From Stichopus chloronotus (taxonomy: Eukaryota > Echinodermata > Holothuroidea > Aspidochirotida > Stichopodidae), in contig CM037843.1 in assembly GCA_021234535.1 (NCBI GenBank), positions 24,397,911 through 24,461,910 on the forward strand: a DNA stretch of 64,000 bases, read 5' to 3'. Numbering within the stretch: position 1 is the first letter of the stretch; the number at the start of each line of letters is the position of its first letter. Of the stretch, positions 1-9,885 are shown piece after piece. The position numbers and the translations under genes are program-made. The notes under the pieces are model-generated. The model worked only from the letters and a program-made list of their open reading frames with translations. It had not been told where the DNA came from and made no database searches.

Positions 1-162
1 ATTCTATTTAAGCAGCTGCATTGACAGTATCACAGAGTGACTAGCAATCTAATCCAATCTAATATCCTTGAAGTATATATAAGGAATATGTTTAGTCTGG
101 TAGGGTATATGAATTGAATACATTTTCTTTCCACATTTGTTGAAGAATGACACAGTATAAGC

Positions 163-2754
163 TTAACTTGATACTATTAAATACACCTGTCTTAGTATTT
201 TTGGTATATAACATTTAAAGGTCAACTTATCATCAATACATACCCCAAGGTAGTAAGTTTGCGAAGTTCTCTCAACTTCAGATTCACCTGTCTTAATCTT
301 TTTGTTTCTAGATTCCAGTAGGACTTCATGTTTTATGTTAATATTAGCAAAACACATTTCTTTAGACTTTTTTGTATGAAGCAGTAAGTTCTTTCGATCA
401 CAGGTTGAGACTATTTCATTGACTGAATGTCGATAACGCATCTGCTCATTTGGACACAAACTATTAGATATTTTGCATGATAACCCAGAGTCATCAGCAT
501 ATTTTGTCACAGAAAGAAAACCATTGGATGTAAATTCCTCTGCATGTAGAATAAAGAGTAATGTAGACAATGGACCTCCATGAGGCACACCAACTTTTAT
601 TTCGGAGCTTTTCCATAATCCCCTAACTTGACTTGTCGTAACCACCCATTCAAAAAATTTGCCAACCAATGTATAAACCATGGCTCATTGACAAATGTTA
701 ATAGATCTTTAATGAGCTGATTTGATAGCACCGTATAAGCAATGGAGAAGTCTAGGAAAGGAGCCTTTGATATTTTTGGTTCTCTTTTGACACAACTTCA
801 TGAATAAATAAAAGCACTGCATCCACATGTTACTCCTTTTTTGCACACAAACTAACGTTTATCCCAATATACATCAATACTATCAACTAACTGCGGGAGT
901 AGAAGCTCTGGATACAGTTAAATACAGTACTGGCTCAAGTTGATTGGTCTAAAATTATAAACACGCTTTGGATTCTTTCCTTTTGGGACAGGACATGTCA
1001 ATGCACATTTCAACATGTTGGGGATTTTGCTACTTTGTAGGCTTTCCTGAAAAATGGTTGTATATAATGGAGCTAATTCAGAAGACAAGTATTTATATAC
1101 CCACCACGGTAAGCTGTCCGATCCACATGCAATACCTAGTGTCAACCATACAGAACTGACAATTTACCAAATTAGGGGCTACGTTACGGCAAATACTATC
1201 CTTCATTTCTGGTAACATTACAGGGAATATCTTTGCTTATAGAATCATTGAAACTTCTGAAGGGTTCTTCAATTAGTTCCCTTCCCTAATTTTCGTTAAT
1301 GCTAACATGATCACCACTCTTTACATCTTTAACAGTCTTTATAACGTCCCCCCTCCCAGAGGGTATGAGAGTTCCCATTTATTTGTCCAAAGGTGTTGCT
1401 TCTCTCTTCATGTACTGTACATACTTGTTGATTGTCCTTTCTACCTGGTTTCTCTCGGTATTTTTCCCATCCACGATTGCCTTCTCTTGGTCTTTTTCCA
1501 GTCGTTTGATGTGATTGTCTAGGGGGTATTCTCTTCAGCATATCTACAGGTGTTACGCTCTTTGATAAATCTAATGTAACATGAGATTACTTCTGTCAGT
1601 TATTTTAAATTGCCACAACTTTAGCGAAAGACATTTAAGTCCATGGTCCCAATCATTTTCTGCATATCCCTTACACTACCACTGGATACATCCGTCACTG
1701 CTCTCCTTTTATGTTTTTTTGTGTGCGATGTTTTTCAGTATACATTTGTGTATTGTCATATACTTTGCTAATTGGAGGTAGAAATCGGGTGTAGTTTCTT
1801 TGCACAATAAAAGTTGCCCTTCACATACACTGCATTGAGGATAGGTGCAAAAGTCAACTACATAGGTAAGTTTAAGTTTGTATTTCAACAATATCAAAGC
1901 GTTCTCAATTTATATCCCCAACTATAATGATAAAGGAGCGTGGGTTCTCCCTTTGAAGCTTGGACATTCTTTATCAGCAGCTGATAAATTAAACAATGGT
2001 CTAGTGTGGACATTAATGATGGTTCTATTTGATATTTCACTTGCAAGGTATCAGGGTCTTGCCCGAATGGCAAAGAGCTCAATATTTTGATTTAAAATAG
2101 TACAACATACTTTGGGGTGGCAACCAGACCAATTCTTTGCAACATATGTGATAAGTCCAGTCCACCCCCATTTGCACACAACTGGTGATCATGGCGAAAC
2201 ATGAAGTAGTCATCAACATGCAAGGCTTCATCTGGCACTCTTTGCTGTGGGGTCTCATTTAACCACTTTTATCAAGGGTTTGCAACTTAGTTTCTTGTAG
2301 AGCAAATAAAGCACAAGTTACCTAAGTTAGCGATCAAAGTGGTTTGTTCCACATGAATAACCTTTTCTTGAATACTATTTACATTTGCTGTCAGTCCATA
2401 TAAAGGAAAGCTGAAGTTGCGAACCTTTGTGTTTCTAATCCGTTTTTGTATTACGGATCGTGTTCCTCGGCATTGTCGCAGTATTGAATGCTCTTTCAGG
2501 TTTCTCATTAACATTGGTTTTATTTTCGGATCCTGCAGACTAATCCTAATGTTGTGCAATGTCTCTGAGCTGTAGTATAGGCTGCAGTTTTCACGTACAC
2601 TTACAGTATCAGTGATGTGCATCCTACCGAACTGTGTCACTAGCAAGAGGCCTACAAAATTGGTCAATACTAACCAAACCAGTTTCACACATTTTCGACT
2701 TACCCAATCTTTCAATGAATCGAAAGTTATTATGACTTGAATTACTAGCTCCAC
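163..2754 (-). mobile_element. Decayed non-LTR retrotransposon (LINE), endonuclease and reverse transcriptase remnants
   Basis: Read on the minus strand, the pieces follow LINE ORF2 order but in broken frames. At 2754-2287 a segment containing LTANVNSIQEK runs on, after a frame change, into LFALQETKLQ, which resembles the start of an APE-type endonuclease. At 1145-918 there is VYNFRPINLSQ (RT block 2). Near 770-690 there is FLDFSIAY (RT block A). At 681-163 there are GVPHGGPLSTLLF (block 4), KYADDS (the YxDD catalytic motif) and YYLGVCIDDKLTFK. Frameshifts and stops between the blocks make it a dead copy. The clade is not decided from these blocks; CR1/Jockey-like is a guess. It lies downstream of PSMA3 exon 7, so it is probably in that gene's last intron. 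Confidence 0.75.
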
Positions 2755-2859
2755 AGAAAGACATTGGCAACATCACAATGAAGAAGATTATTTAGTTAGC
2801 ATGGAAATTTTTAAGAAAACATCACAGGATTACTCATCGAACATGCACAAGGTACTTAC

Positions 2860-2987
2860 ATTTTGGCAACCTCTTTAACGACTTGATCGCAAGTCATGTC
2901 TTTAAAGTGCTTGTCAGCTGTGAGGAATTTCTCAATCTCTGTCTTCGCTGCTTGCCTGGCTTTGCCAATAGCACAGCCATGATAACC
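2860..2987 (-). CDS. PSMA3: PSMA3 coding exon 7 (last one visible)
   Basis: It encodes [20 protein letters not shown], then a segment ending VVKEVAK and AT of the next codon. The acceptor is CCACAG and the donor GTAAGT. The next exon should begin with T (Ile) and encode the helix near YIVHDE plus the acidic tail. I could not find it below 2860. Confidence 0.93.
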
Positions 2988-5900
2988 CTGTGGAATGCAC
3001 ATACACAGTTCCGTGCAATCAACTTGTTTACGTTAAATCATTTTGAAAAGTGAAGGGAAAGCGAGGAAGGATCCTAAATAAAGTAGGATCTATTCAAAGT
3101 TAGGCACAGCTTACTTGAGCTTGACCTTAACTGATCTCTCAAGACTGTAAACCACCACCAAATCAAACACAGTTTGTTTACGTTCTACCATGGACCTAAA
3201 AAATGTGACATCAAGCAGCTTAATGTGATCAAATTCCTATTCATGGTAAAACAACTTTTGTAAACAAATACATAGCAGTCCATATTCAGATCCATGCACA
3301 CCACTGAGTAGTATCTGCAAGTAAGTAGCGACTAAAAAGTTCAAATGTGCTGGCTTATTTGCAAACAAGTACGTAAAACATAGTCACTGATACAAATGCC
3401 ATAAAAACTTGCAAAGGAGAGTTTTACACCCTTTAAATTACCCATAATGCAATAATCATATACTTACAAAGAAAACTCCTGATGGGTCAATCATGTACAA
3501 CTGTGGCTTGTCTTCACTGAAAGAACCTAACATTACACTAGAAGAGGAAGGGAGATAAGTAAACAAGATTGACAGATAAGAAGAGATGTATCATCTTTAC
3601 GAGGAGATCCGCCAGTACCACAATTTTTTCAACATAATATGACACTGATATCAAAGACAGCAGTGAATAAAGTTAATATCGAATCATTAATCACATAAAA
3701 TTATCAATGAAATAAAAAACACAATGGGTGACTGTAAATAAAGTACTTGGTATCAACCGAATGATGACACAAATCATTTACATGAAAGCTTAAAAGAAAG
3801 AGACCTCTCGTACCTGCACCCAAACGGCCTGACTGCACTGTACAATGTGTAAGCATGAACATACATAGCAACTCTATCTGCAAGATACTGTTGAAAGATG
3901 GAAAAGGAAGTTGAGAGAACTAATGTATCTTGCTTCAAGTGAAGTCTCACATGTTCATACATTTAAACTTTTACACATATCTTGCAAATGCTATGTTATA
4001 ATGTACACCTGTAGATCATCAGGGAGTAACAATGGGCTATACTCCTACTTTCGTATCTGTCATTACTTTAGCAAAATGATCTCTTGTTTTTCTTCACTCA
4101 TTTTGGAAGATAAGAAGGGAGAAATGAACCACAGTCCTGGTAAATTATACTGGAACAATATCGATGATCATCTTCATCTAATTTAATACAAATGAAAGTG
4201 TTACATTACAGGGAGCATGCCACTTAATCGCTTTTTCATTTATGCACATTCAATCTAGTACTACTACTGCAGTCAGTTGGGAAGAATGGTGAATAAAACA
4301 CTTTCAAGCCTCTAGCTTGTTGTTCATAGCATAGCTATGTGTAAAACATGTCCTTGGGAATGGTTATTACTTGCACTTCGAAATGCTAGGAACAGTTTTT
4401 TCTCCAAGACCACAGACAGAAAATGGCTATGAACCTCAGTGTGAATGCATAGAGTAATACCATAACTTGACAGCAATGGCTATGACTACTGTAATGTACA
4501 TCAGTAAAAACAGATGAAAGGAGTGTCATACCTCAATAGGAATGGGTGCACCGTAGTTTGCTCTGTAGTCTGAGGCCTCGTCTCTGGCAATTTCAACGAT
4601 CTAAATCATATAACAGGGATAAAAGGTATCACTGTGAGTTGTACTACAGACGTGCAAACGAAGGCGAAAAAATCAAGTCGGCTCTGCAATCTTCATAAAC
4701 CAAAGTGTTAAAAGCTTTGCACAAACATTTCAGTGGATTCCAGCAACGAGCACACCAAATGAGAAGATATCCGGGTGGCAAAGAATGTTGGACTTACAAG
4801 GAACACTGTGGTATTTGTTACTACTTGGTGAAACCCCAATTTCTGTATCTTCCTTTCAATTCTAGACAAGTTTCTAAAATGTAGGTTGTTTGAATGTAAC
4901 TACATTTTGCCCTTCAAAAGTCTTACTTTCCTTAAGTCTAGATATGTGTGTTTGCCTTTACAAATTCATGATACCACTAGAATGCCTCCTTCACATGACC
5001 ACATCCTAACCTGAAAGTGACATCAAGGACATTATCTTCATATTGATAAAGATGAGACCAAATACATGGGACAATGACATTTCCTCATACTGTGAACTAT
5101 CATGACACCCCTTTTTTTTCACTGTCCCAAGGTAGAATGGTAAATCTTGCAATACATGACTTTGAAAATCACAGTTGCACACCATCAGGACTTTCTTTTA
5201 ATCAGTAAACTGTGCAGACAGGTGCAAAGGTAAAAGCACATTTGTCAAATGGGCGACCTTGACTAATGGATTCTGTTAATGAAATTCGAAGACGGCAAGA
5301 GCAATGGTAACCACTACACCAGACTTGATTAAATAATGCAGGGTTTCCCCTGGTACTTAAAGGGAAATAGGGCGTTTGTTTTAGAGAAAACATCCATATT
5401 TTCGAAACCAATGTTTGTGGACGTAGAATGATAGATTGTTCAAAATAAGGAAGGGCAGTAGCTTTCTTTTCAAGAAACAAGCTTCTCACAGATAGAAATT
5501 CAGTTACTTGTTGCTCAAAACTAATTTGTTCACGCAAACTTTTCAAAATTCAAATGATGCATCTTCTATTACTCATCACATGCATAATGTTTTGAGGAGA
5601 TGAAGCCTTGGTAGATGTTTATTGATGAGACTGAATGCTTTAACTATGATTACCGCTATATTCTTTTGTATGTCATGTTGGTGTATTCTAAACGCCCTAT
5701 TTCCCTTTAATTACAGAGGCGGCCGCCTCGCAACTTTTTACGACCGCCTCGCCCAAAAATGCCGTAATTACCGCCTCACACGTTTATATCCAGAGCTGGA
5801 AAAAGTCAGGAAGCCAGAGGCTCCTTCCCGGGAAGTCTCACGGGAAATCCGCTTCTGTACTTCTGGCCGTGTTTATCTTGTACATACCAGAGAATGGTAG

Positions 5901-8900
5901 AGATCACACATGTATGTGGTTTCCTAAATAGTTACGTCCGAAAATAACTGGTGAATAAATCCATTCAAATGTGTATCCCAAATGCCCCATCCACTTTCAA
6001 TCTTCAACAAAAATTGAAGTAAATTACTATTGGTGTAATAGAATACCCTTATTTTTTACTCAAGATCAATATTTTTCAAGTTATATATGTGAAAAAACAA
6101 CCGTTGGGAAATGTTTGCAGAAGAGTCTACGTATACCTCCTTTACTCCATTCAATGTCAATTAAAAAGCATAAGCTTAGGCCTGCCACGCCTGCATGCGC
6201 AAATTATCTGCAGTATGACAGCTAGCGGACATATCACAACCCACAGAAATACAAAAACGAACTCATATTTCTATGTCCAAAATGCTTCATGAAACCAATA
6301 GTCTGCTTCTTCAAACCTTTAGTCCAAACATTTTAAAGTGACTACTAGTAGGATCAATGAACAAAACAAAAAAAAACTCTGAAACCTGCAACTTCCCTGT
6401 AATACGGAAATATGAATTGCCAAGGTGGTTAGGCTATTCGATATACGTCCACTGCGTTAGGATATCATTACTTAAAATTTTCGGAAGGCTGCGCACGATC
6501 TTACGTGATTCTTTTCACGAAACTTTTAGGGACATTTCAACGTCAAAAATGTATGTAATACAGTTTACTCTACATGACATGTCCAACATTTCACAGAATG
6601 TTTTGATTTTGAAGCGCAATACCAATTATTTTTTCTGATCGAACTATCATGTTTTCACCTGATACAGTAACAGTTTTCAACTTGTAGAGTTGAAATTAAG
6701 CATGGGTTTCAAATGATTCGGACACGTCTAAAAACGCTAAAATCGCTGAGTTTCCGGCTGCTTTGCACCCTGGACACCTACCGGGATCGTCCATGATCCC
6801 CACAAGGGGCCCTATCGCGGGCCCATTGACCCCACGCTGGTATGACAATCACTTCGCTATCAAATGACGCCTACGGCGCAATGTTAGGTCTGGCGGGAAA
6901 CTCCGACTATATGGTAATTAGTCTCCCGGAAAATTTACACTTTTTCCGACCCTGTTTATATCATGGTCAAAATCACCTAATCTTCGAGAACCTACTTAGG
7001 ACGGATTTGCACCCGAAATTCATGGCGGCATCAAGTAATTCGCCCTCGCCGCCTCATACTCTGAAAAACCCAGGGGAAACCCTGTAATGGTTCTTAATGA
7101 ACATGATGCACCTATTCACGACTGCCGTAATGATAAATTTAACTTTGAGGAAGCACATTCCAATGGAGTATACTGATCATATACCGCAGTATGTTGTTGT
7201 TGTTGTTTAATGCTTCTGTTTCAATACAAAATATGGACCCATGCTGGTTAGGGAAGAAAGTAAAAAAGTTGAAAGTAAACTATGCAATAAACAAAAGAAA
7301 ACATCACTTCTATATTACCTGTCTTGCATCTGAAAGTAATCCAGCAACAGCCTGTGAAATGTGAACAGAAAAAGATGTTATCAAAACAATAAGCAGAAAA
7401 CACTTAATTCTAAAACAATAAAACATACTTGATGGGACTCAGATTTTTCACAGTATTTTTCTATAATTTCATTGACCACTTTTGTCAAGGAAGGTACAGT
7501 ATTAAAGTTTGAATTCAGTAGGATCATCTCTTTTTCAGTAAAAACATCTAACGTTTTCTCAGATTGACCTAGTAAATTTAGGACAGACATACACTGGAAT
7601 GGCTATAATGTAAAATTTGATATGGACACAACAAATTCTGAACAAATTTAAAATACAACTTTAAAGGCTGAACTTACCATACCAATGTGCCTATCAATGT
7701 GACATATCCGTTTGTTTGTTCCTGCCTCATATAACTTCAACATAACCAGTTTCTCTACTCCAAACACCACTCCATCCTTGCATCTGACTCCTATAGCTGT
7801 GCCACTGTTTTCAACGGCTTTCAAGGCATACTCAACCTGAAACACCCTTCCATCTGGAGAAAACTGTGAGGCTGACAAGTCATACTATATTGTGGAGAGA
7901 TCAAGTTCAACAAAATTTATTACTTTTATAAACTCATCTGGAATATGGATATATCTGTCAGACATGCACATTAGTCCAAGACAAACTGACATAGTACTAT
8001 TCAGAATAAAGGCAACGGTTTATAATGGATCAAATGTAGGCCTAAGCTAACTTAGGATAGGAAATATCACCAATTTAAAACTATGGGTGCAACTTTAGAA
8101 TGCTGGGCCACTCCTAAAAAATCTAAGTCCACAGAAAATATTTTGATAAATACTTATGCAACTTGTTTCACTAAGTAACTAATACACAATGTTACAATGT
8201 AATATATACTAATTGTTATTTATGTATATTCATTGAAGCACCTGGAGCAATTTTGTCCTTTCATTTGTTGACTCATATACTACATTTCAAATGCATTATG
8301 CATTAAATTAATGCATTACATTGCAATGTTAATCTGTGATAATCTAGGTTTTACAATCTCATCTAATTAATTGTGTACTAAAACTTGGTGTTACATTTTA
8401 TGCATTGGGAGCTGGCTCCCTGATCTGACAATAACTAGAAGTGCAACACTGGTCACGTAATATCTTTGAAGAGTCAACATCAAATCTGTGCATTTGGATG
8501 CATCAATATTGACATCAAATTCGCACATCCAGATACTAGAACTGCGATAGGTCTACCACATATTCAGATTAGTAATAGTGGGCAGTAAGGTGCAATTCTG
8601 TTAACATTTTGTGTGTGAAGGAGTCGCATGATACTGTTGTTACGAATAGCAGATGAGACGGTGGACATCTAATCTGCCTTTCCACATTCTACAATATATA
8701 TCTTGAGTGGCGGGGTATTCTACAGTTGTACCCAATGGGTTGCATACAGACACGCTGCTGTCATGGAGATGCCTGCCAAGAAATACATCCATGGAGCAAA
8801 GCATTACAATCCATACCAGCCATTAGCAATTTAAATGAAACTGAAGGCCAGGGTCTATTTCGTGTAAAGTCGACGCTGAGGTGTTAGTGTTCCTACACCG

Positions 8901-9885
8901 ACAAAACACACACTGTGCCATATACCTCACGGTGCAACATAACATAACCTCCTGCACGATAATTGTGCTTCCAACTTGAAGCATACAGTTACACAGGTTC
9001 TTTCATATTTGGCAGGAAATACAGTCCTCAATCATATTCTGCATTGGATTTAATCTGAATAAGGTGGAAACATACTTACACCAGAAACTCTTGTAGCTTC
9101 GGTTTTGACTAGAGGAGTTTGCAGTGCAAAATGTACAGTGATTGGGCTAGCCCTTACAAGTTGTGTGCCAGGACTAATTTTTTCGTTTACGCTGGCACAA
9201 TGAGGTAAACATTTCACCGCCACTTTGCCACTTTGGAAAGAGAGTCGGCGCTCACACTGATGATCTTTGCATAAATGGGGTGACCGTTGAACACGCTATT
9301 AAGAAAATTTATCATTCCAATTTTGTGACAGTTCCACCTACAACAGTCGGAACATTTCTTTTTGAATCAGTATTGCCTCATATGAATGTTTTCGTTGCTA
9401 CGAACAATTGTGTCACCGAAGATGAAATAATTCTGCCTTTTTCCAACAACCCAAACAAAATTAACTTTCCCCAACATGCCCGTCGAGTGCACCTGCACAG
9501 TCACTGGCTACCTTATCAAAAGTGCTTAAAAAGCAGACTGCACTGAGGGTTTGCACTAAATCAGGCAGACCAACATCTGCAATGCTTAGGCTATACATAG
9601 CCTAGGCAGAATATCCTAACTTATACGTATACTATAACTTAGAGAGCTGGCCACAACAATACATAGGGCTACCCTAATGAATCTAGTTAAACACTAAAAC
9701 ACATAAACACTAAAAAGTGAGTTAGGCCTAGCCTAACTTAGGTCTATAATGGCTATAGGTAGTTCGCCTATCGTCAAGAAAGGAAGGAATGCGAGCAGGA
9801 AATTGCTAGAGTAGAGAGATTACTGGCCATTAAGAAATACACCAGTTTAAGGAATATGTCTTACGCCGGTCCCTATAGAGCTCAT
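2860..9885 (-). CDS. PSMA3: Proteasome subunit alpha type-3 (20S alpha-7), seven exons, 3' end outside window
   Basis: This gene encodes a non-catalytic alpha-ring subunit of the 20S proteasome, which gates entry to the proteolytic chamber in cytoplasm and nucleus. Exons, minus strand, 5' to 3': 9885-9865, 7884-7678, 7351-7319, 4600-4532, 3887-3814, 3537-3468, 2987-2860. All introns have GT/AG borders, and the phases join into 200 uninterrupted codons plus 2 nt. Landmarks are the start MSSIGTG, the alpha-subunit N-terminal signature [18 protein letters not shown] (residues about 14-31), [30 protein letters not shown] and [16 protein letters not shown]. The order and spacing match animal PSMA3 (about 255 residues). 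The acidic C-terminal ~50 residues were not found, so their exon should lie left of base 1. Start choice: exon 1 supplies an ATG and the conserved MSSIGTG before YDLSAS. Identity is near certain. Confidence 0.96.
3468..3537 (-). CDS. PSMA3: PSMA3 coding exon 6
   Basis: It completes the split Ser codon and encodes [20 protein letters not shown] followed by VFF, the S-strand region found in all alpha subunits. The acceptor is CTTCTAG and the donor GTAAGT; it ends in phase 0. Confidence 0.93.
3814..3887 (-). CDS. PSMA3: PSMA3 coding exon 5
   Basis: It encodes [19 protein letters not shown] and RPFGC, the most conserved helix/strand block of alpha-7, and ends with AG of a split serine codon (phase 2). 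The acceptor is CAACAG and the donor GTACGA. Confidence 0.94.
4532..4600 (-). CDS. PSMA3: PSMA3 coding exon 4
   Basis: The 23 codons [12 protein letters not shown]...PIPIE correspond to the ADIAREEASNFRS region of vertebrate PSMA3. The acceptor is TTTAG and the donor GTATGA; phase 0 on both sides. The preceding intron (4601-7318) holds a DNA transposon. Confidence 0.9.
5339..7084. mobile_element. Non-autonomous DNA transposon with 15-bp terminal inverted repeats, in PSMA3 intron 3
   Basis: The left end reads CAGGGTTTCCCCTGG, and the reverse complement of the right end (7070-7084) is identical over 15 bp. The flanking 5-mers are identical (TAATG at 5334-5338 and 7085-7089), as expected of a target-site duplication. 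The interior, about 1.75 kb, has no transposase-like frame. Segments near 5711-5790 and 7040 share GC-rich gaggcgg runs, and 6800-6820 holds a gggccc palindrome. The CAGGG terminus recalls hAT elements, but those normally duplicate 8 bp, so the superfamily is left open. Confidence 0.7.
5357..5710. repeat. Perfect 21-bp inverted repeat, arms 312 bp apart
   Basis: The arm at 5357-5377 (core aaagggaaatagggcg) and the arm at 5690-5710 are exact reverse complements. The left arm starts directly inside the left terminal repeat of the enclosing transposon. It may be a nested element or a subterminal repeat of the same one. Confidence 0.7.
7319..7351 (-). CDS. PSMA3: PSMA3 coding exon 3 (33-nt microexon)
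   Basis: It encodes [11 protein letters not shown], matching the stretch that follows the HVGM motif in animal PSMA3. The acceptor is CACAG and the donor GTAATA; both borders are phase 0. It is too short for ORF searches and was found by homology and splice sites. Confidence 0.9.
7678..7884 (-). CDS. PSMA3: PSMA3 coding exon 2
   Basis: This exon holds residues 8-76, from [15 protein letters not shown] to DRHIGM. It carries the N-terminal gating tail and the proteasome alpha signature, then [18 protein letters not shown]. The acceptor ends in ATAG just upstream of 7884 and the donor is GTAAGT below 7678; both borders are phase 0. Confidence 0.95.
7885..9864. other. PSMA3 intron 1
   Basis: This intron of about 2 kb has no recognisable gene. 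A small hairpin (GGGAGC-TG-GCTCCC) lies near 8408. The segment 9580-9780 is rich in taggcct/aggctag-type words, a low-complexity style. A short plus-strand open frame at 9280-9546 resembles nothing I know. Confidence 0.55.
9865..9885 (-). CDS. PSMA3: PSMA3 coding exon 1 (start codon, 7 codons)
   Basis: It encodes MSSIGTG, which precedes YDLSAS in animal PSMA3. The donor GTAAGA follows at 9864. A CCAAT pentamer on the minus strand (9912-9916) lies about 27 nt upstream of the ATG. It may be a promoter element of a gene with a short 5' UTR, but this is weak. The phase-0 junction to exon 2 is clean. Confidence 0.9.

Larger units (their letters stand above)
2988..4531. other. PSMA3 introns 4-6
   Basis: These introns of roughly 0.3-0.6 kb separate exons 4 to 7. 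They are AT-rich, and apart from the exons listed separately I see no further coding or structured element. Confidence 0.6.

Noticed and set aside
163..681. YADD reverse transcriptase as a retrovirus or LTR element
   Set aside because: The GVPHGGPLS and YLGVxID blocks are of the non-LTR type, and no LTRs, gag or integrase motifs are visible.
5202..5546. 114-codon minus-strand ORF between PSMA3 exons
   Set aside because: It crosses the boundary of the DNA transposon at 5339 and does not resemble any proteasome segment.
9280..9546. 88-codon plus-strand ORF in PSMA3 intron 1
   Set aside because: No recognisable motif, no neighbouring exon, and a length expected by chance.
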